7,403 nt of DNA from Bryobacterales bacterium (lineage in GTDB: Bacteria > Acidobacteriota > Terriglobia > Bryobacterales > Bryobacteraceae). The notes under the pieces are model-generated. The model ran no database searches. It saw nothing but the letters and a program-made list of their open reading frames with translations, and was not told where the DNA came from. Of this stretch, positions 1-6,417 are shown in pieces; position 1 is the stretch's first letter; each line of letters starts with the position of its first letter. The stretch lies in assembly GCA_003142355.1 (NCBI GenBank), contig PLMF01000195.1, positions 1 through 7,403 of the forward strand, in the 5' to 3' direction. Position numbers and translations under genes: made by a program.

Positions 1-416
1 ACGTCCCACTCCAGGTTGTGAGCCTCGTCCACAATCAGCACCGTGGTGCGGCCGACGCTGGCTCTCTCGAGCAGCATGTTATTGAGGGAAAGCAGGGTTT
101 CAGTCTTGGAGAGGCGGTTGCACCGGAGGTCCAGGTCGTAGGCCAGCAACTCGAAGAACTGCTCCACCGTCAAACGGGAGTTGAACAGCGAGGCAAACGC
201 GATCTGTTGCGCGTTGAGGAAGTCGCGCAGGCATTCCAGCATGGTGGTTTTGCCGGTGCCGACCTCGCCGGTGAGGACGATGAAGCCCTTGCGGCTCTGA
301 ACACCGTAGATGAGGTTGGCTAACGCCTCTTCGTGCTGAGCGCTGCGGAACAGGAACGAAGGGTCCGGGCTCATGTTAAACGGGTTTTTGGTCAAGCCGA
401 AGAAGGCCTTGTACAT
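1..416 (-). CDS. ExeA/GspA-like AAA ATPase, C-terminus cut by window edge
   Basis: Only the first 138 residues are present; the gene runs off the left edge. The protein opens MYKAFFGLTKNPFNMSPDP, the characteristic N-terminus of the ExeA/GspA family (AAA_22-type ATPases). Walker A is GEVGTGKTT at residues 50-58 and Walker B is VLIVDEAH at about 126-133, so the P-loop core looks intact. Family members power assembly of type II secretion or pilus-like envelope machines, or act in transposition (TniB-like). In Acidobacteriota they often sit alone or beside polysaccharide-export genes. The ATG at 414-416 is chosen because an in-frame stop lies 11 codons upstream and no other ATG intervenes; no strong Shine-Dalgarno is visible. 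It follows infC on the same strand after a 107-base gap. The ATPase family is clear; the partner system cannot be seen. Confidence 0.9.
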   Translation of the reverse strand, partial: MYKAFFGLTKNPFNMSPDPSFLFRSAQHEEALANLIYGVQSRKGFIVLTGEVGTGKTTMLECLRDFLNAQQIAFASLFNSRLTVEQFFELLAYDLDLRCNRLSKTETLLSLNNMLLERASVGRTTVLIVDEAHNLEWD

Positions 417-452
417 ATGCAGCGACTGCTCGGAAAAACTAATCGCATCTTA

Positions 453-522
453 GCATGCCCGGCCGGTTGCTCGCCGGGGTTGTACGGGCAGGGCACGTTG
501 CGTGCGTACCGCATGCCCGGCC
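453..522. repeat. 12-bp direct repeat pair in the gap between infC and the ATPase gene
   Basis: The 12-mer gcatgcccggcc occurs at 453-464 and again at 511-522, 58 bases apart, filling the two ends of the short intergenic gap. Each copy contains the palindrome gcatgc. No T-tract hairpin typical of an intrinsic terminator for infC is visible between them. The copies could be a protein-binding pair, a short duplication or chance in GC-rich DNA. Confidence 0.4.
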
Positions 523-523
523 C

Positions 524-1114
524 CTACGGCGGCGCCTGCGGCTGGGGCTTTTCGCTCGAGGAACTCTTGCCGGCGACCTTGACCGGACTGATCAGGATGT
601 GGGCGTTGCGGCCCTCCAGGCGCGGCTGTCCCTCGACGGTGCCGTGGGCGGCAAGGTCGCCGGCAAAGCGTATCAGCAGTTTCTTGCCGAGATCGGCGTG
701 CGCGATTTCGCGCCCACGGAACTGGACCACGGCCTTCACTCGATTGCCTTCCGCCAGGAAGCGGATGGCGTGGTTCATCTTGAAGTCGTAGTCATGATCG
801 TCGGTGTTGGGACGGAACTTTAGTTCCTTCACCTGGACGACGTGTTGCTTCTTTTTGGCGTCGTGCTGCTTCTTTTTCTGGTCGTAGGTGTAGTGACCGA
901 AGTCCACGGCCTTGGCGACGGGTGGAACGGCGGTGGGGGCCACCAGGACGAGATCGAGGCCCAATTCCTGCGCCTTGCGCAGGGCCACGGCGGTGGGCAT
1001 CACCTCGGTGGTTCCGTCCGGGAAAACCGCGCGCACCTCGCGCACGCGAATGGACTCATTGACGTTCTCTCTGCGATTCTGCCTGCGAGGAGGAAAGTTT
1101 CTGCCTGGATACAT
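524..1114 (-). CDS. infC: Translation initiation factor IF-3
   Basis: A 196-residue IF-3, which binds the 30S subunit, keeps it apart from 50S and proofreads initiator tRNA selection. The N-terminal domain begins at about residue 18 with NVNESIRVREVRAVFPDG. The basic interdomain linker is unusually regular (KKKQH twice, around residues 80-91). The C-terminal domain follows (VKELKFRPNTDDHDYDFK, then the VQFRGREIAH strand and EGRNAHILISP near the end). A basic N-terminal extension of about 17 residues and a polar tail (GKSSSSEKPQPQAPP) make it slightly longer than the usual ~180 residues. ATG 1112-1114 is the start used because an in-frame stop lies three codons upstream; no Shine-Dalgarno is seen. 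The usual downstream rpmI-rplT are absent; an ExeA-like ATPase gene comes next instead. Confidence 0.95.
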   Translation of the reverse strand: MYPGRNFPPRRQNRRENVNESIRVREVRAVFPDGTTEVMPTAVALRKAQELGLDLVLVAPTAVPPVAKAVDFGHYTYDQKKKQHDAKKKQHVVQVKELKFRPNTDDHDYDFKMNHAIRFLAEGNRVKAVVQFRGREIAHADLGKKLLIRFAGDLAAHGTVEGQPRLEGRNAHILISPVKVAGKSSSSEKPQPQAPP

Positions 1115-1199
1115 TTGTGGTTATGCGTCGATTTCAGGATTGGTAAGGTAAACGGAAAGGGGCTGGGCGCCCGGATAGACTCTCTGGCCGAGAATCGGA

Positions 1200-1487
1200 A
1201 TGGTGTGGCTGGAAGACAAGCGCAAGTTGTGTCAGTCTCAGTGTACACCAAATCCAAGCGAAAAAGTCAAAGAGGGGTGGTGGCTGCCAGCGGGGCGCTA
1301 TCGCATCGCCGGGCTGCTGGGGCGGGGCGGCATGGGTGAGGTCTATCGCGCCACGGACCTGACGCTGGGGCAGGTGGTGGCGCTGAAGTTCTTGCCGGAA
1401 GCCACGGCCCGCGACGAACGGGCTCTGGCGCGCTTCTACAACGAAGTGCGCATCGCGCGCCAGGTGGCGCATCCCAACGTGTGCCGG
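1200..1487 (+). pseudogene. Ser/Thr protein kinase, N-lobe segment (first frame of a broken gene)
   Basis: This frame carries the N-lobe of a Hanks-type kinase: the glycine loop LGRGGMGEVYRA (GxGxxG at residues 41-46), the ATP-anchoring lysine in VALKFL (Lys63) and the alpha-C helix FYNEVRIARQVAHPNVCR. After CR (codon 1485-1487) the frame turns to unrelated residues. The expected continuation VYDIGQVDG is found one frame over, starting at G1487, so one base of a GGG run seems lost. The start is uncertain: ATG 1200 has no ribosome binding site, and the first 30 residues do not resemble a kinase N-terminus, so the true 5' end may be missing. The one-base shift could also be a sequencing error in a G run; in that case this segment and the next form one kinase. 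Confidence 0.8.
1240..1270 (-). promoter_or_regulatory. Candidate sigma-70-type promoter for infC
   Basis: On the minus strand TTGACT (1265-1270) is followed after 19 bases by TACACT (1240-1245). These match the -35 and -10 consensus at five and four of six positions, but the spacer is long. Initiation would fall near 1233, giving a leader of about 120 bases. A second -10-like hexamer lies right next to the start codon (1120-1125) and is an alternative. Tentative. Confidence 0.3.
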
Positions 1488-2593
1488 TGTACGACATCGG
1501 CCAGGTGGACGGCCTGCACTACATTTCCATGGAGTACGTGGACGGGGAGGACCTTGCCTCCCTGCTGCGGCGCATCGGGCGGCTGCCGGTGGATAAGGCG
1601 CTGGAGACCGCGCGCAAGTTGCGCGCGAGCTTGGCGGCGGCGCACGAAAAAGGAGTGCTGCACCGCGACCTGAAGCCGGCCAACGTCATGATCGACGGCC
1701 GCGGCCAGGTCCTCGTCATGGATTTCGGGCTGGCGGGTTTGAGCGGGCAGTTGCAGGGCGACATTCGCAGCGGAACGCCGGCCTACATGTCGCCCGAGCA
1801 GCTTGCGGGGACCGAAGTCACCGTCAGAAGCGACATCTACTCGCTGGGGCTGTTGCTGTACGAGTTGTTCACGGGCAAGCGCGCCTTCCAGGCGGCCTCG
1901 CTGATGGAGCTGATCGAAATGCAGGAGCGGGCGTCCCCGGCGAGCATCACCACGCTGGTGAAGGAACTGGACCCGGCCGTGGAGCGCGTGATCCAGCGTT
2001 GTCTCCAGCCGGACCCGCGGCAGCGGCCGGCGGTGGCGGCGGCGTTGCCGGGCGGCGATCCGCTGGCGGCGGCGCTGGTGGGGATCGTGGCGCTGGCAGT
2101 GTTGGCGCCCGGCCAGGCGATCACTCCCAAGGTTCCCTTGGAGAATCCGCCGGAGGCGCTGGCCCGCGACGCGCGGACGATCCTCAAAAGCTTCGGTGCC
2201 GCGCGGTGGAAGAACCCGGCGGCCGGCCAGCCGCCGCTGGTGGCCTTCTGGTATCGCGAGAGCCCGCGGCCCATGACGGCAGTGCTGGGATGGAATGTGG
2301 TGGTCGGCTATGGAGATCCGCCATTCGAGATGTCCGGGATGGTGCGGCTGTGGACCGATCCGGACGGGAAGCTCCTGGAATTCGAAGCGGTCCCTCCGCA
2401 AGTGGAGGCAGCGGCTCCACCCTCGGGAGCGTTCGATTGGGCCAGGCTCTTTCAATCCGCCGGATTGGACCAGTCGCGGTTCCAGCCCGCTGACCCGCAG
2501 TGGACCCCGCTGGCAAACTGGGACACGCGAGCGGCGTGGACCGGCGCCGACGCGCCCGGTACACCACCCGGGGGTTCCGAGACCCGCTCGTAG
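1481..2593 (+). pseudogene. Ser/Thr protein kinase, catalytic core, membrane anchor and extracytoplasmic part (second frame)
   Basis: Continues the kinase from the preceding frame. Visible motifs are HRDLKPANV (catalytic HRD at residues 61-63), DFG (81-83), the SGTPAYMSPEQ activation-loop end (97-107), SDIYSLGLLLYELFTGKRAF (domain IX) and CLQPDPRQRP (domain XI). A single membrane stretch (AALVGIVALAVLAP, about residues 194-209) follows. The rest resembles the sensor region of Solibacter-type kinases (AFWYRESPRP, GMVRLWTDPDGKLLEFEAVPP). From memory of that family, linker residues after RQRP and a block between ILKSFG and RWKN appear to be missing, both without loss of frame. After RAAWTGA (about 2552) the family resemblance stops and a short unrelated tail ends at 2593. 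Catalytic residues are intact, so a truncated active kinase is possible if the upstream shift is an assembly error. Confidence 0.8.
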
Positions 2594-3135
2594 GGAGGGA
2601 TCTGTTGTACGGCGCGGGGTGCGGTGTGCTTTGGGGTCTTCTGGTTGTGCTCGAGAGGGCCCTGCGCGGCGGCCAGCCGTCATTCCCGTCTCTGAATGCG
2701 CTCTTGGGCGTGCGCTACGAAGTCGCCGAAATGCTGAACGTGGTTCCCGCCGCCCTCTCAAACAGCATGATTTTCTTTTTCATGCTGTTTCTTTTGCGGG
2801 TGCTGCTGCGGAAGCAATGGATCGCCGCGATGGTTTTCGTCGTCATCACGTCGATCGTCGCCGCCATTGGGTCGGCCACCCCCTGGATGGATATTCCCGG
2901 CTACGCGCTCTACTTCGGGGTGCTGGCGTTTGTGCTGCTGCGGTTCGGACTGCTGGCGGCCATCGTCGCCAATGCGTCCCTGGAGTTGCTCAGCGCGTGC
3001 CCGCCGACGCTGGACATTTTCGCGTGGTATATCGGGCTGGTGCCGATCCCGCTGGTGGCCGTGGGGTTGATCGCGATTTACGGATTCCGCACGTCGCTGG
3101 CGGGCCGGCCGCTGTTTCAGATTTCGGGTGAATAG
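2500..3135 (+). pseudogene. C-terminal polytopic membrane part of the broken kinase (third frame)
   Basis: Resemblance to the C-terminal tail of membrane-anchored acidobacterial kinases starts near 2572 with GFRDPLVGRDLLYG and continues to the stop at 3133-3135. The 24 codons before that belong to the overlapping frame and are not meaningful. Several hydrophobic helices are visible: about residues 35-53, SNSMIFFFMLFLLRVLL (86-102), a segment after RKQWIAAMVFVVITSIV, GYALYFGVLAFVLLRFGLLAAIV, and a final IGLVPIPLVAVGLIAIYGF. In related kinases a membrane block of roughly 150-200 residues normally separates the sensor part from this segment. That block appears deleted here, with a change of frame at about 2552-2572. 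As a stand-alone gene it would lack a credible start. The family comparison is from memory. Confidence 0.65.
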
Positions 3136-3148
3136 ACCAACCCCGACG

Positions 3149-3184
3149 CCGGACCTGCGTGGATTCACCCACCCATAGGTCCGG
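3149..3184 (+). repeat. Inverted repeat / hairpin between kinase remnant and ferredoxin
   Basis: CCGGACCT at 3149-3156 pairs perfectly with AGGTCCGG at 3177-3184. Inside the loop a further GTGG/CCAC pairing is possible. It lies 14 bases after the kinase stop. No T-tract follows, so it is not a standard intrinsic terminator. It may act as an mRNA 3' hairpin or as an operator upstream of the ferredoxin gene. Confidence 0.45.
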
Positions 3185-3261
3185 AAGTGCGGAGTTATAC
3201 GTCGTGTTTTCTGCCATTTAGGGTGACGGGCGGCTGGCCCCGGAATTGCATCTTTCAAGGC

Positions 3262-3513
3262 ATGGCATACGTAATTACGGACACCTGTACCAAGGATGAA
3301 TTGTGCGTGGAAGCTTGCCCGGTGGACTGCATCCACCCCAAAAAGGACGAGGCCGCTTTTGAGGCGGCTACCCAGCTTTACGTAAATCCGGTTGACTGCA
3401 TCGATTGCGGTGCGTGCGTTCCGGTCTGCCCGACGAATTCCATGTTCGCGCTGGACGAGTTGCCGGCCGAGTCGGCGCGCTTCGCCGAGATCAACGCGGC
3501 CCACTACAACTGA
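3262..3513 (+). CDS. Dicluster ferredoxin (CxxDxxC type)
   Basis: An 83-residue soluble electron carrier. The first cluster motif is C9-TK-D12-EL-C15-VEA-C19-P, i.e. CxxDxxCxxxCP, with Asp where the second cysteine normally is. The second is C46-ID-C49-GA-C52-VPV-C56-P, a full CxxCxxCxxxCP motif. By homology one cluster would use C9, C15 and C56 (plus perhaps D12), and the other C19, C46, C49 and C52. An extra cysteine, C23, follows CPVD as in Azotobacter FdI-type proteins. Such Asp-containing sites (Pyrococcus furiosus Fd, Desulfovibrio africanus FdIII) hold [3Fe-4S] or an Asp-ligated [4Fe-4S] cluster. The start at ATG 3262 gives the canonical MAYVITDTC opening; AAGG sits only one base upstream, so the ribosome site is poorly spaced. 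A strong terminator closes the unit. The redox partner cannot be told from the neighbours. Confidence 0.92.
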   Translation: MAYVITDTCTKDELCVEACPVDCIHPKKDEAAFEAATQLYVNPVDCIDCGACVPVCPTNSMFALDELPAESARFAEINAAHYN

Positions 3514-3539
3514 GCCCAACCAGGAACCGGGCCACCATC

Positions 3540-3582
3540 ACCCGGCGCCAAGTCCGGCAGGCCTGGCGCCGGGTATTTTTTT
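3540..3582 (+). terminator. Strong intrinsic terminator after the ferredoxin gene
   Basis: A perfect 11-bp GC-rich stem (ACCCGGCGCCA at 3540-3550 with TGGCGCCGGGT at 3564-3574), a 13-base loop, then A and seven T (3576-3582). It begins 27 bases after the ferredoxin stop. This is the clearest regulatory element in the window. Confidence 0.92.
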
Positions 3583-3587
3583 ACAAT
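3582..3587 (+). promoter_or_regulatory. Candidate -10 hexamer for the tolC-family gene
   Basis: TACAAT matches the -10 consensus at five of six positions and sits at the end of the terminator T-tract, five bases before ATG 3593. Initiation 6-7 bases downstream would fall at the start codon itself, giving a leaderless mRNA. No -35-like hexamer is visible at normal spacing, and no Shine-Dalgarno can fit. Inference only. Confidence 0.35.
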
Positions 3588-3592
3588 GGGGT

Positions 3593-4894
3593 ATGCGTAA
3601 AATAGCAGCCTCCTTCCTGGGATTGGCTTGCCTGCTGCCCGCCGAAGTGCGCCCCATGACGTTGCGGCAGGCCGTCGAGACGGCGCTGCGGCAGAATCCC
3701 GACATCGCTCTGAGCCGCCTTGAAGAGGAGAGCGCCCGGCAAGCGGTCCGGGTGGCCAAGGACCCCTTCACGCCCCGCCTCACGGTGGGCAGCGGCCTGG
3801 CGTACAGCAACGGTTTTCCCATGAGCATCGAAGGCTCGGCGCCCAGTATCGTGCAGGCGCGCGCCACCCAGGATCTTTTCAACCGGCCGCAGAGCTACGC
3901 CGTGGCGCAGGCGAAAGAGGACGCGCGCGGGGCTGCCTTGAGCGTGGCGGGCAAGCGGGGCGAGGTGGCCTATCGCACCGCGTCCTTGTACCTGGATGCC
4001 GAACGCGCCGCGCGCATCGGCGCTCTGGCGCGAAAGGACGCCGAAAGCCTGGAGAAGGTTCTCGAAACCGTGCGGGCCCTGATGCGGGAAGGCCGCGCCC
4101 TGCCGCTGGCCGAGAAGCAGGCGGCCCTGGATGTGGCGCGCGCGCGCCAGACCGCCGAGAGCCTGGAGGCCGACCAGGCCACCGCCGAAACGGCGCTGGC
4201 CATAGCCATCGGCCTCTCCGCCGACGAGCGCGTGCGGGCCATGGCGGAGGAGCGCGGCGCGCCGGTGTTGCCGCCATCCGAAGAGCAGGCCATCCAGGCC
4301 GCGCTGGAATCGAGCCAGGAACTGCGGAAGCTCGAATCGCAGATCGTCTCCAAGGGCCTGGAAATGCGCGGCGCGAACGCCGCGCGGTGGCCGAAGATGG
4401 ACCTGGTGGCGCAGTACGGCATGCTCGCCAAGTTCAACAACTACGCCGATTTCTTCCAGAAGTTCCAACGCAACAACGTGCAACTGGGCGTCTCATTCCA
4501 ACTGCCGCTTTTCACCGGCTCGGGAGTGAGCGCGCAGATCGCGCAAGCGCAGATTGAGATTTCCCACTTGAGAATCGAGCTGGGGAATTCGCGAAACCGC
4601 CTGGCTTCGGACCTCCAGGAATCGTTCCGGGGTGTGAAGAAGGCGGAGACCGCGGCGGCCGTGGCGGGGTTGGACCTGGATGTCGCGCGCGAGCAGCTTT
4701 CCATGAATCTCGCCCAGATGCAGGAGGGCCGCACTACGCTGCGCCAGGTGGAGGAGGCGCGCATCGTCGAGAACCACAAGTGGATCGCCTTCTACGACGC
4801 GCGGTACGCCCTCGAAAAGGCCAGGTGGAACGTGCTGCGGCTGACGGGCGAAGTGGTGGCATCGGTGGAAGCGCTGCCGGACGCGTCGCGGTAA
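3593..4894 (+). CDS. TolC-family outer membrane efflux protein
   Basis: A 433-residue protein, normal size for the OEP/TolC family, whose trimers form the outer-membrane beta-barrel and periplasmic alpha-helical tunnel of tripartite efflux or type I secretion systems. A short signal peptide is visible (MRKIAASFLGLACLLPAEVR), followed at once by the family N-terminus MTLRQAVETALRQNPDIALS. Long Ala/Glu/Arg-rich coiled-coil helices follow. The second repeat has the barrel-type segment NVQLGVSFQLPLFTGSG and the closing helix pair with QMQEGRTTLRQVEEARI. LGLAC is a poor lipobox, so a lipoprotein is unlikely. ATG 3593 is chosen because it places the signal peptide correctly; a later ATG at 3656 would remove it. 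No RND pump or membrane-fusion gene lies within the window, so the partner is unknown. Confidence 0.93.
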   Translation: MRKIAASFLGLACLLPAEVRPMTLRQAVETALRQNPDIALSRLEEESARQAVRVAKDPFTPRLTVGSGLAYSNGFPMSIEGSAPSIVQARATQDLFNRPQSYAVAQAKEDARGAALSVAGKRGEVAYRTASLYLDAERAARIGALARKDAESLEKVLETVRALMREGRALPLAEKQAALDVARARQTAESLEADQATAETALAIAIGLSADERVRAMAEERGAPVLPPSEEQAIQAALESSQELRKLESQIVSKGLEMRGANAARWPKMDLVAQYGMLAKFNNYADFFQKFQRNNVQLGVSFQLPLFTGSGVSAQIAQAQIEISHLRIELGNSRNRLASDLQESFRGVKKAETAAAVAGLDLDVAREQLSMNLAQMQEGRTTLRQVEEARIVENHKWIAFYDARYALEKARWNVLRLTGEVVASVEALPDASR

Positions 4895-4913
4895 TCAGAG
4901 TTGGTCCGCACGG

Positions 4914-5072
4914 TTACGGCCGGCTCGCCGGAAGCACTCGGAACCGGCGGCGGCCTTCTATTCGATACGTGTCGAAGTCCGCATGATCCACTGTGAAGAT
5001 GGTCGACAGAGCTTCACGCTTCGCGAGATACACCAGAGTTGCGTCCGCGAAATCCATGGGGCGATCCGAATA
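4914..5072 (-). pseudogene. C-terminal fragment of a PIN-domain toxin (VapC-like)
   Basis: On the minus strand, reading toward a TAA at 4914-4916, the peptide runs YSDRPMDFADATLVYLAK, REALSTIFTVDHADFDTY and RIEGRRRFRVLPASRP. This is the typical end of a VapC-type PIN ribonuclease: PMDFADATLV carries the third catalytic acid, TVDHADF the fourth, and RFRVLP is the common C-terminal strand. The first half of the domain, with the leading catalytic Asp and the central Glu, is absent. Upstream, the same frame passes through about 12 unrelated codons into the TAG stop of the propeller gene (5109-5111), so the toxin was cut at about 5072. It cannot be an active nuclease. No VapB antitoxin lies beside it. 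Family assignment is by motif recognition. Confidence 0.72.
4918..4955 (+). terminator. Possible hairpin terminator after the tolC-family gene
   Basis: Starting 23 bases after the stop, 4918-4931 can pair with 4944-4955 in two blocks of five and six GC-rich pairs with a small internal loop and a 12-base loop. Only a weak T-rich stretch (ttctatt) follows. It overlaps the 3' end of the PIN remnant on the other strand, so it might serve the convergent units or be incidental to GC-rich coding sequence. Confidence 0.35.
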
Positions 5073-5108
5073 GCGCGACGGTCTCGCCTGGCTTCCACCG
5101 ACGCCAGC

Positions 5109-6266
5109 CTACAGCTTCAGTTTGAGGATCGAGATGGGGCGCAGCTTCGCGCGATCGACGATCCCCTTGGCGCCATAGTTGTGGAGCTGGCTGTTGGCGA
5201 CGAAGTAGAACGTGTCGCCGGCGACGGCTCCCGTGGTCGGGATGTCGAACAACGGGTTGCCGCGCTCCAGCACCTCGGCCTTCTCGACTCTATCGAGCGC
5301 CGGATTCAGAAAGAAACGCACGACGCGGTGGGCGATACAACCGTTCTGGACCGCGATCAAACTGTTGCGATGGAAATACAGCCCGTCGATGGCGGCCAGG
5401 GTGACGCTTGCGGGATGAGCGAGTCCGCGCACGGATCCCGATTCGAGATCGATAACGGTGACCCCGTCGGGGAACGTCGCGATGAACAGCCGCTTCTGGT
5501 CGCTGGAAAGCGCGATTCCGTTGGCGTCGCGGAGCTCGAGGCCCGGCCGCCATTCCTCCAGCTTGCCGGTCTTCGCGGAGATCCAGTAGAGAGCCTGCGC
5601 CCGCGTGGCGGTAACGAACACGTCTCCTCTCGAGGTCACCTCCAGGTCGTTGAACAGCAGGTCCGCGGGCCGCACGTACTTCTCGATCAGGCGGCCGGTG
5701 GCCAGGTCGTAGTGGAACACGCCCGAGCCTTCGGTGTCGCTGAGGCTGTTCGCCCAGAGCGTGTTCGTGCGCGGGTCCACCTTCATCCCCACCACGCTGC
5801 CGATGCCGTCCCGCCCCGCGGTGATGAAATCGCGAACCACGCCGTCAGAGGCGATCTCGACAATCTTGTGCTTGTTGATGCTGCCCAGGTAGAGCTTCTT
5901 GGAAGTTACGTCCCAGGCCAGACCCTCGGGGATGAGGTCGCTCTCGGCGACGGTGAATGCAAGCGCGCTGCGGCGCACCGGCGGGCTCGCCTTGCGCGCG
6001 CGCTCGACTAGTGGCTGGAACTCGGGTAGCGCGGCCATGGCCTCAAAGTCGCGATCGAACTCCGGGGTATACTCCGGATTGAGCGTAGCGGCCTTCTCGA
6101 ACCACGCCAGCGCCTGCTTCCGGTCGCCGCCGATCGCGTACCGTCGCGCGATTTCCACCATGACGATGCCGGGTTCGGCTGCGGTCGCGAGCAGCTTCTC
6201 GAGTTCAGCGGGGGTTTCCGCGCACAGGGACACGACGCCGAGCGCCAGCAGAGCAACCAGTCTCAT
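5109..6266 (-). CDS. Secreted SMP-30/gluconolactonase-like beta-propeller protein with TPR-like N-terminus
   Basis: A 385-residue exported protein, substrate unknown. Residues 1-16 form a signal peptide (MRLVALLALGVVSLCA, then ETPAE). Residues about 35-68 resemble one TPR motif (ARRYAIGGDRKQALAWFEKA). From about residue 105 a six-bladed propeller follows, with blade motifs LIPEGLAWD, VVGMKVDPRTNTLWAN, LFNDLEVTSRGDVFVTAT, DANGIALSSDQKRLFIATF and IDGLYFHRNSLIAVQNG. Glu114 (PEG), Asn249 (ANG) and Asp294 (IDG) are placed like the divalent-metal ligands of SMP-30 and gluconolactonase, so a metal-dependent hydrolase is plausible, though a plain binding propeller is possible. ATG 6264-6266 is preferred over ATG 6288-6290: it begins the signal peptide directly and has AGGA ten bases upstream, while the earlier one has no ribosome site. 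The PIN fragment lies just beyond its stop. Confidence 0.85.
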   Translation of the reverse strand: MRLVALLALGVVSLCAETPAELEKLLATAAEPGIVMVEIARRYAIGGDRKQALAWFEKAATLNPEYTPEFDRDFEAMAALPEFQPLVERARKASPPVRRSALAFTVAESDLIPEGLAWDVTSKKLYLGSINKHKIVEIASDGVVRDFITAGRDGIGSVVGMKVDPRTNTLWANSLSDTEGSGVFHYDLATGRLIEKYVRPADLLFNDLEVTSRGDVFVTATRAQALYWISAKTGKLEEWRPGLELRDANGIALSSDQKRLFIATFPDGVTVIDLESGSVRGLAHPASVTLAAIDGLYFHRNSLIAVQNGCIAHRVVRFFLNPALDRVEKAEVLERGNPLFDIPTTGAVAGDTFYFVANSQLHNYGAKGIVDRAKLRPISILKLKL

Positions 6267-6272
6267 GGGAGT

Positions 6273-6280
6273 ATTATCCT
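6273..6280 (-). promoter_or_regulatory. Overlapping Shine-Dalgarno-like AGGA and -10-like GATAAT before the propeller gene
   Basis: On the minus strand AGGATAAT lies just upstream of the chosen ATG (6264-6266). AGGA (6277-6280) is ten bases from the start codon, a wide but usable ribosome-site spacing. GATAAT (6273-6278) matches the -10 consensus at five of six positions and ends six bases before the ATG, which would give a leaderless transcript. The two readings exclude each other; no -35 is visible. Confidence 0.3.
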
Positions 6281-6417
6281 GGATAGACATCGTGGAGCGC
6301 GTGTAGTGACGAGATTTTCTACGGCCCTGCGGCGAACGAGAATTCTGTCAGCATTTTGTAAACGATCCGGAAGGGTTCTTCGCCGGGTGCTGGGGTAAGC
6401 TCTGAAGTGGAGGTAAT

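Noticed and set aside
842..1339. Open frame of 165 codons on the plus strand opposite infC
   Set aside because: Its hydrophobic and Gly/His-rich content mirrors the IF-3 linker codons; no ribosome site or motif.
1436..2761. Long open frame of 441 codons on the minus strand opposite the kinase
   Set aside because: Arg/His/Pro-rich with no family motif; it is the antisense shadow of GC-rich kinase coding sequence.
2295..3131. Open frame of 278 codons on the plus strand overlapping the kinase C-terminal segments
   Set aside because: Arg/Gly-rich and without motifs, whereas the other two plus-strand frames here match the kinase sensor and membrane parts.
3602..3640. Lipobox in the tolC-family signal peptide (LGLAC)
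   Set aside because: The -3 position is Gly rather than Leu/Val/Ile, a poor fit to the lipoprotein consensus; ordinary signal peptidase cleavage is more likely.
3581..4483. Open frame of 300 codons on the minus strand opposite the tolC-family gene
   Set aside because: Gly/Arg/His-rich shadow; the plus-strand frame has a signal peptide and OEP motifs.
4983..6011. Long open frame of 342 codons on the plus strand
   Set aside because: Lies opposite the propeller gene, which has clear domain motifs and a signal peptide; this frame has none.
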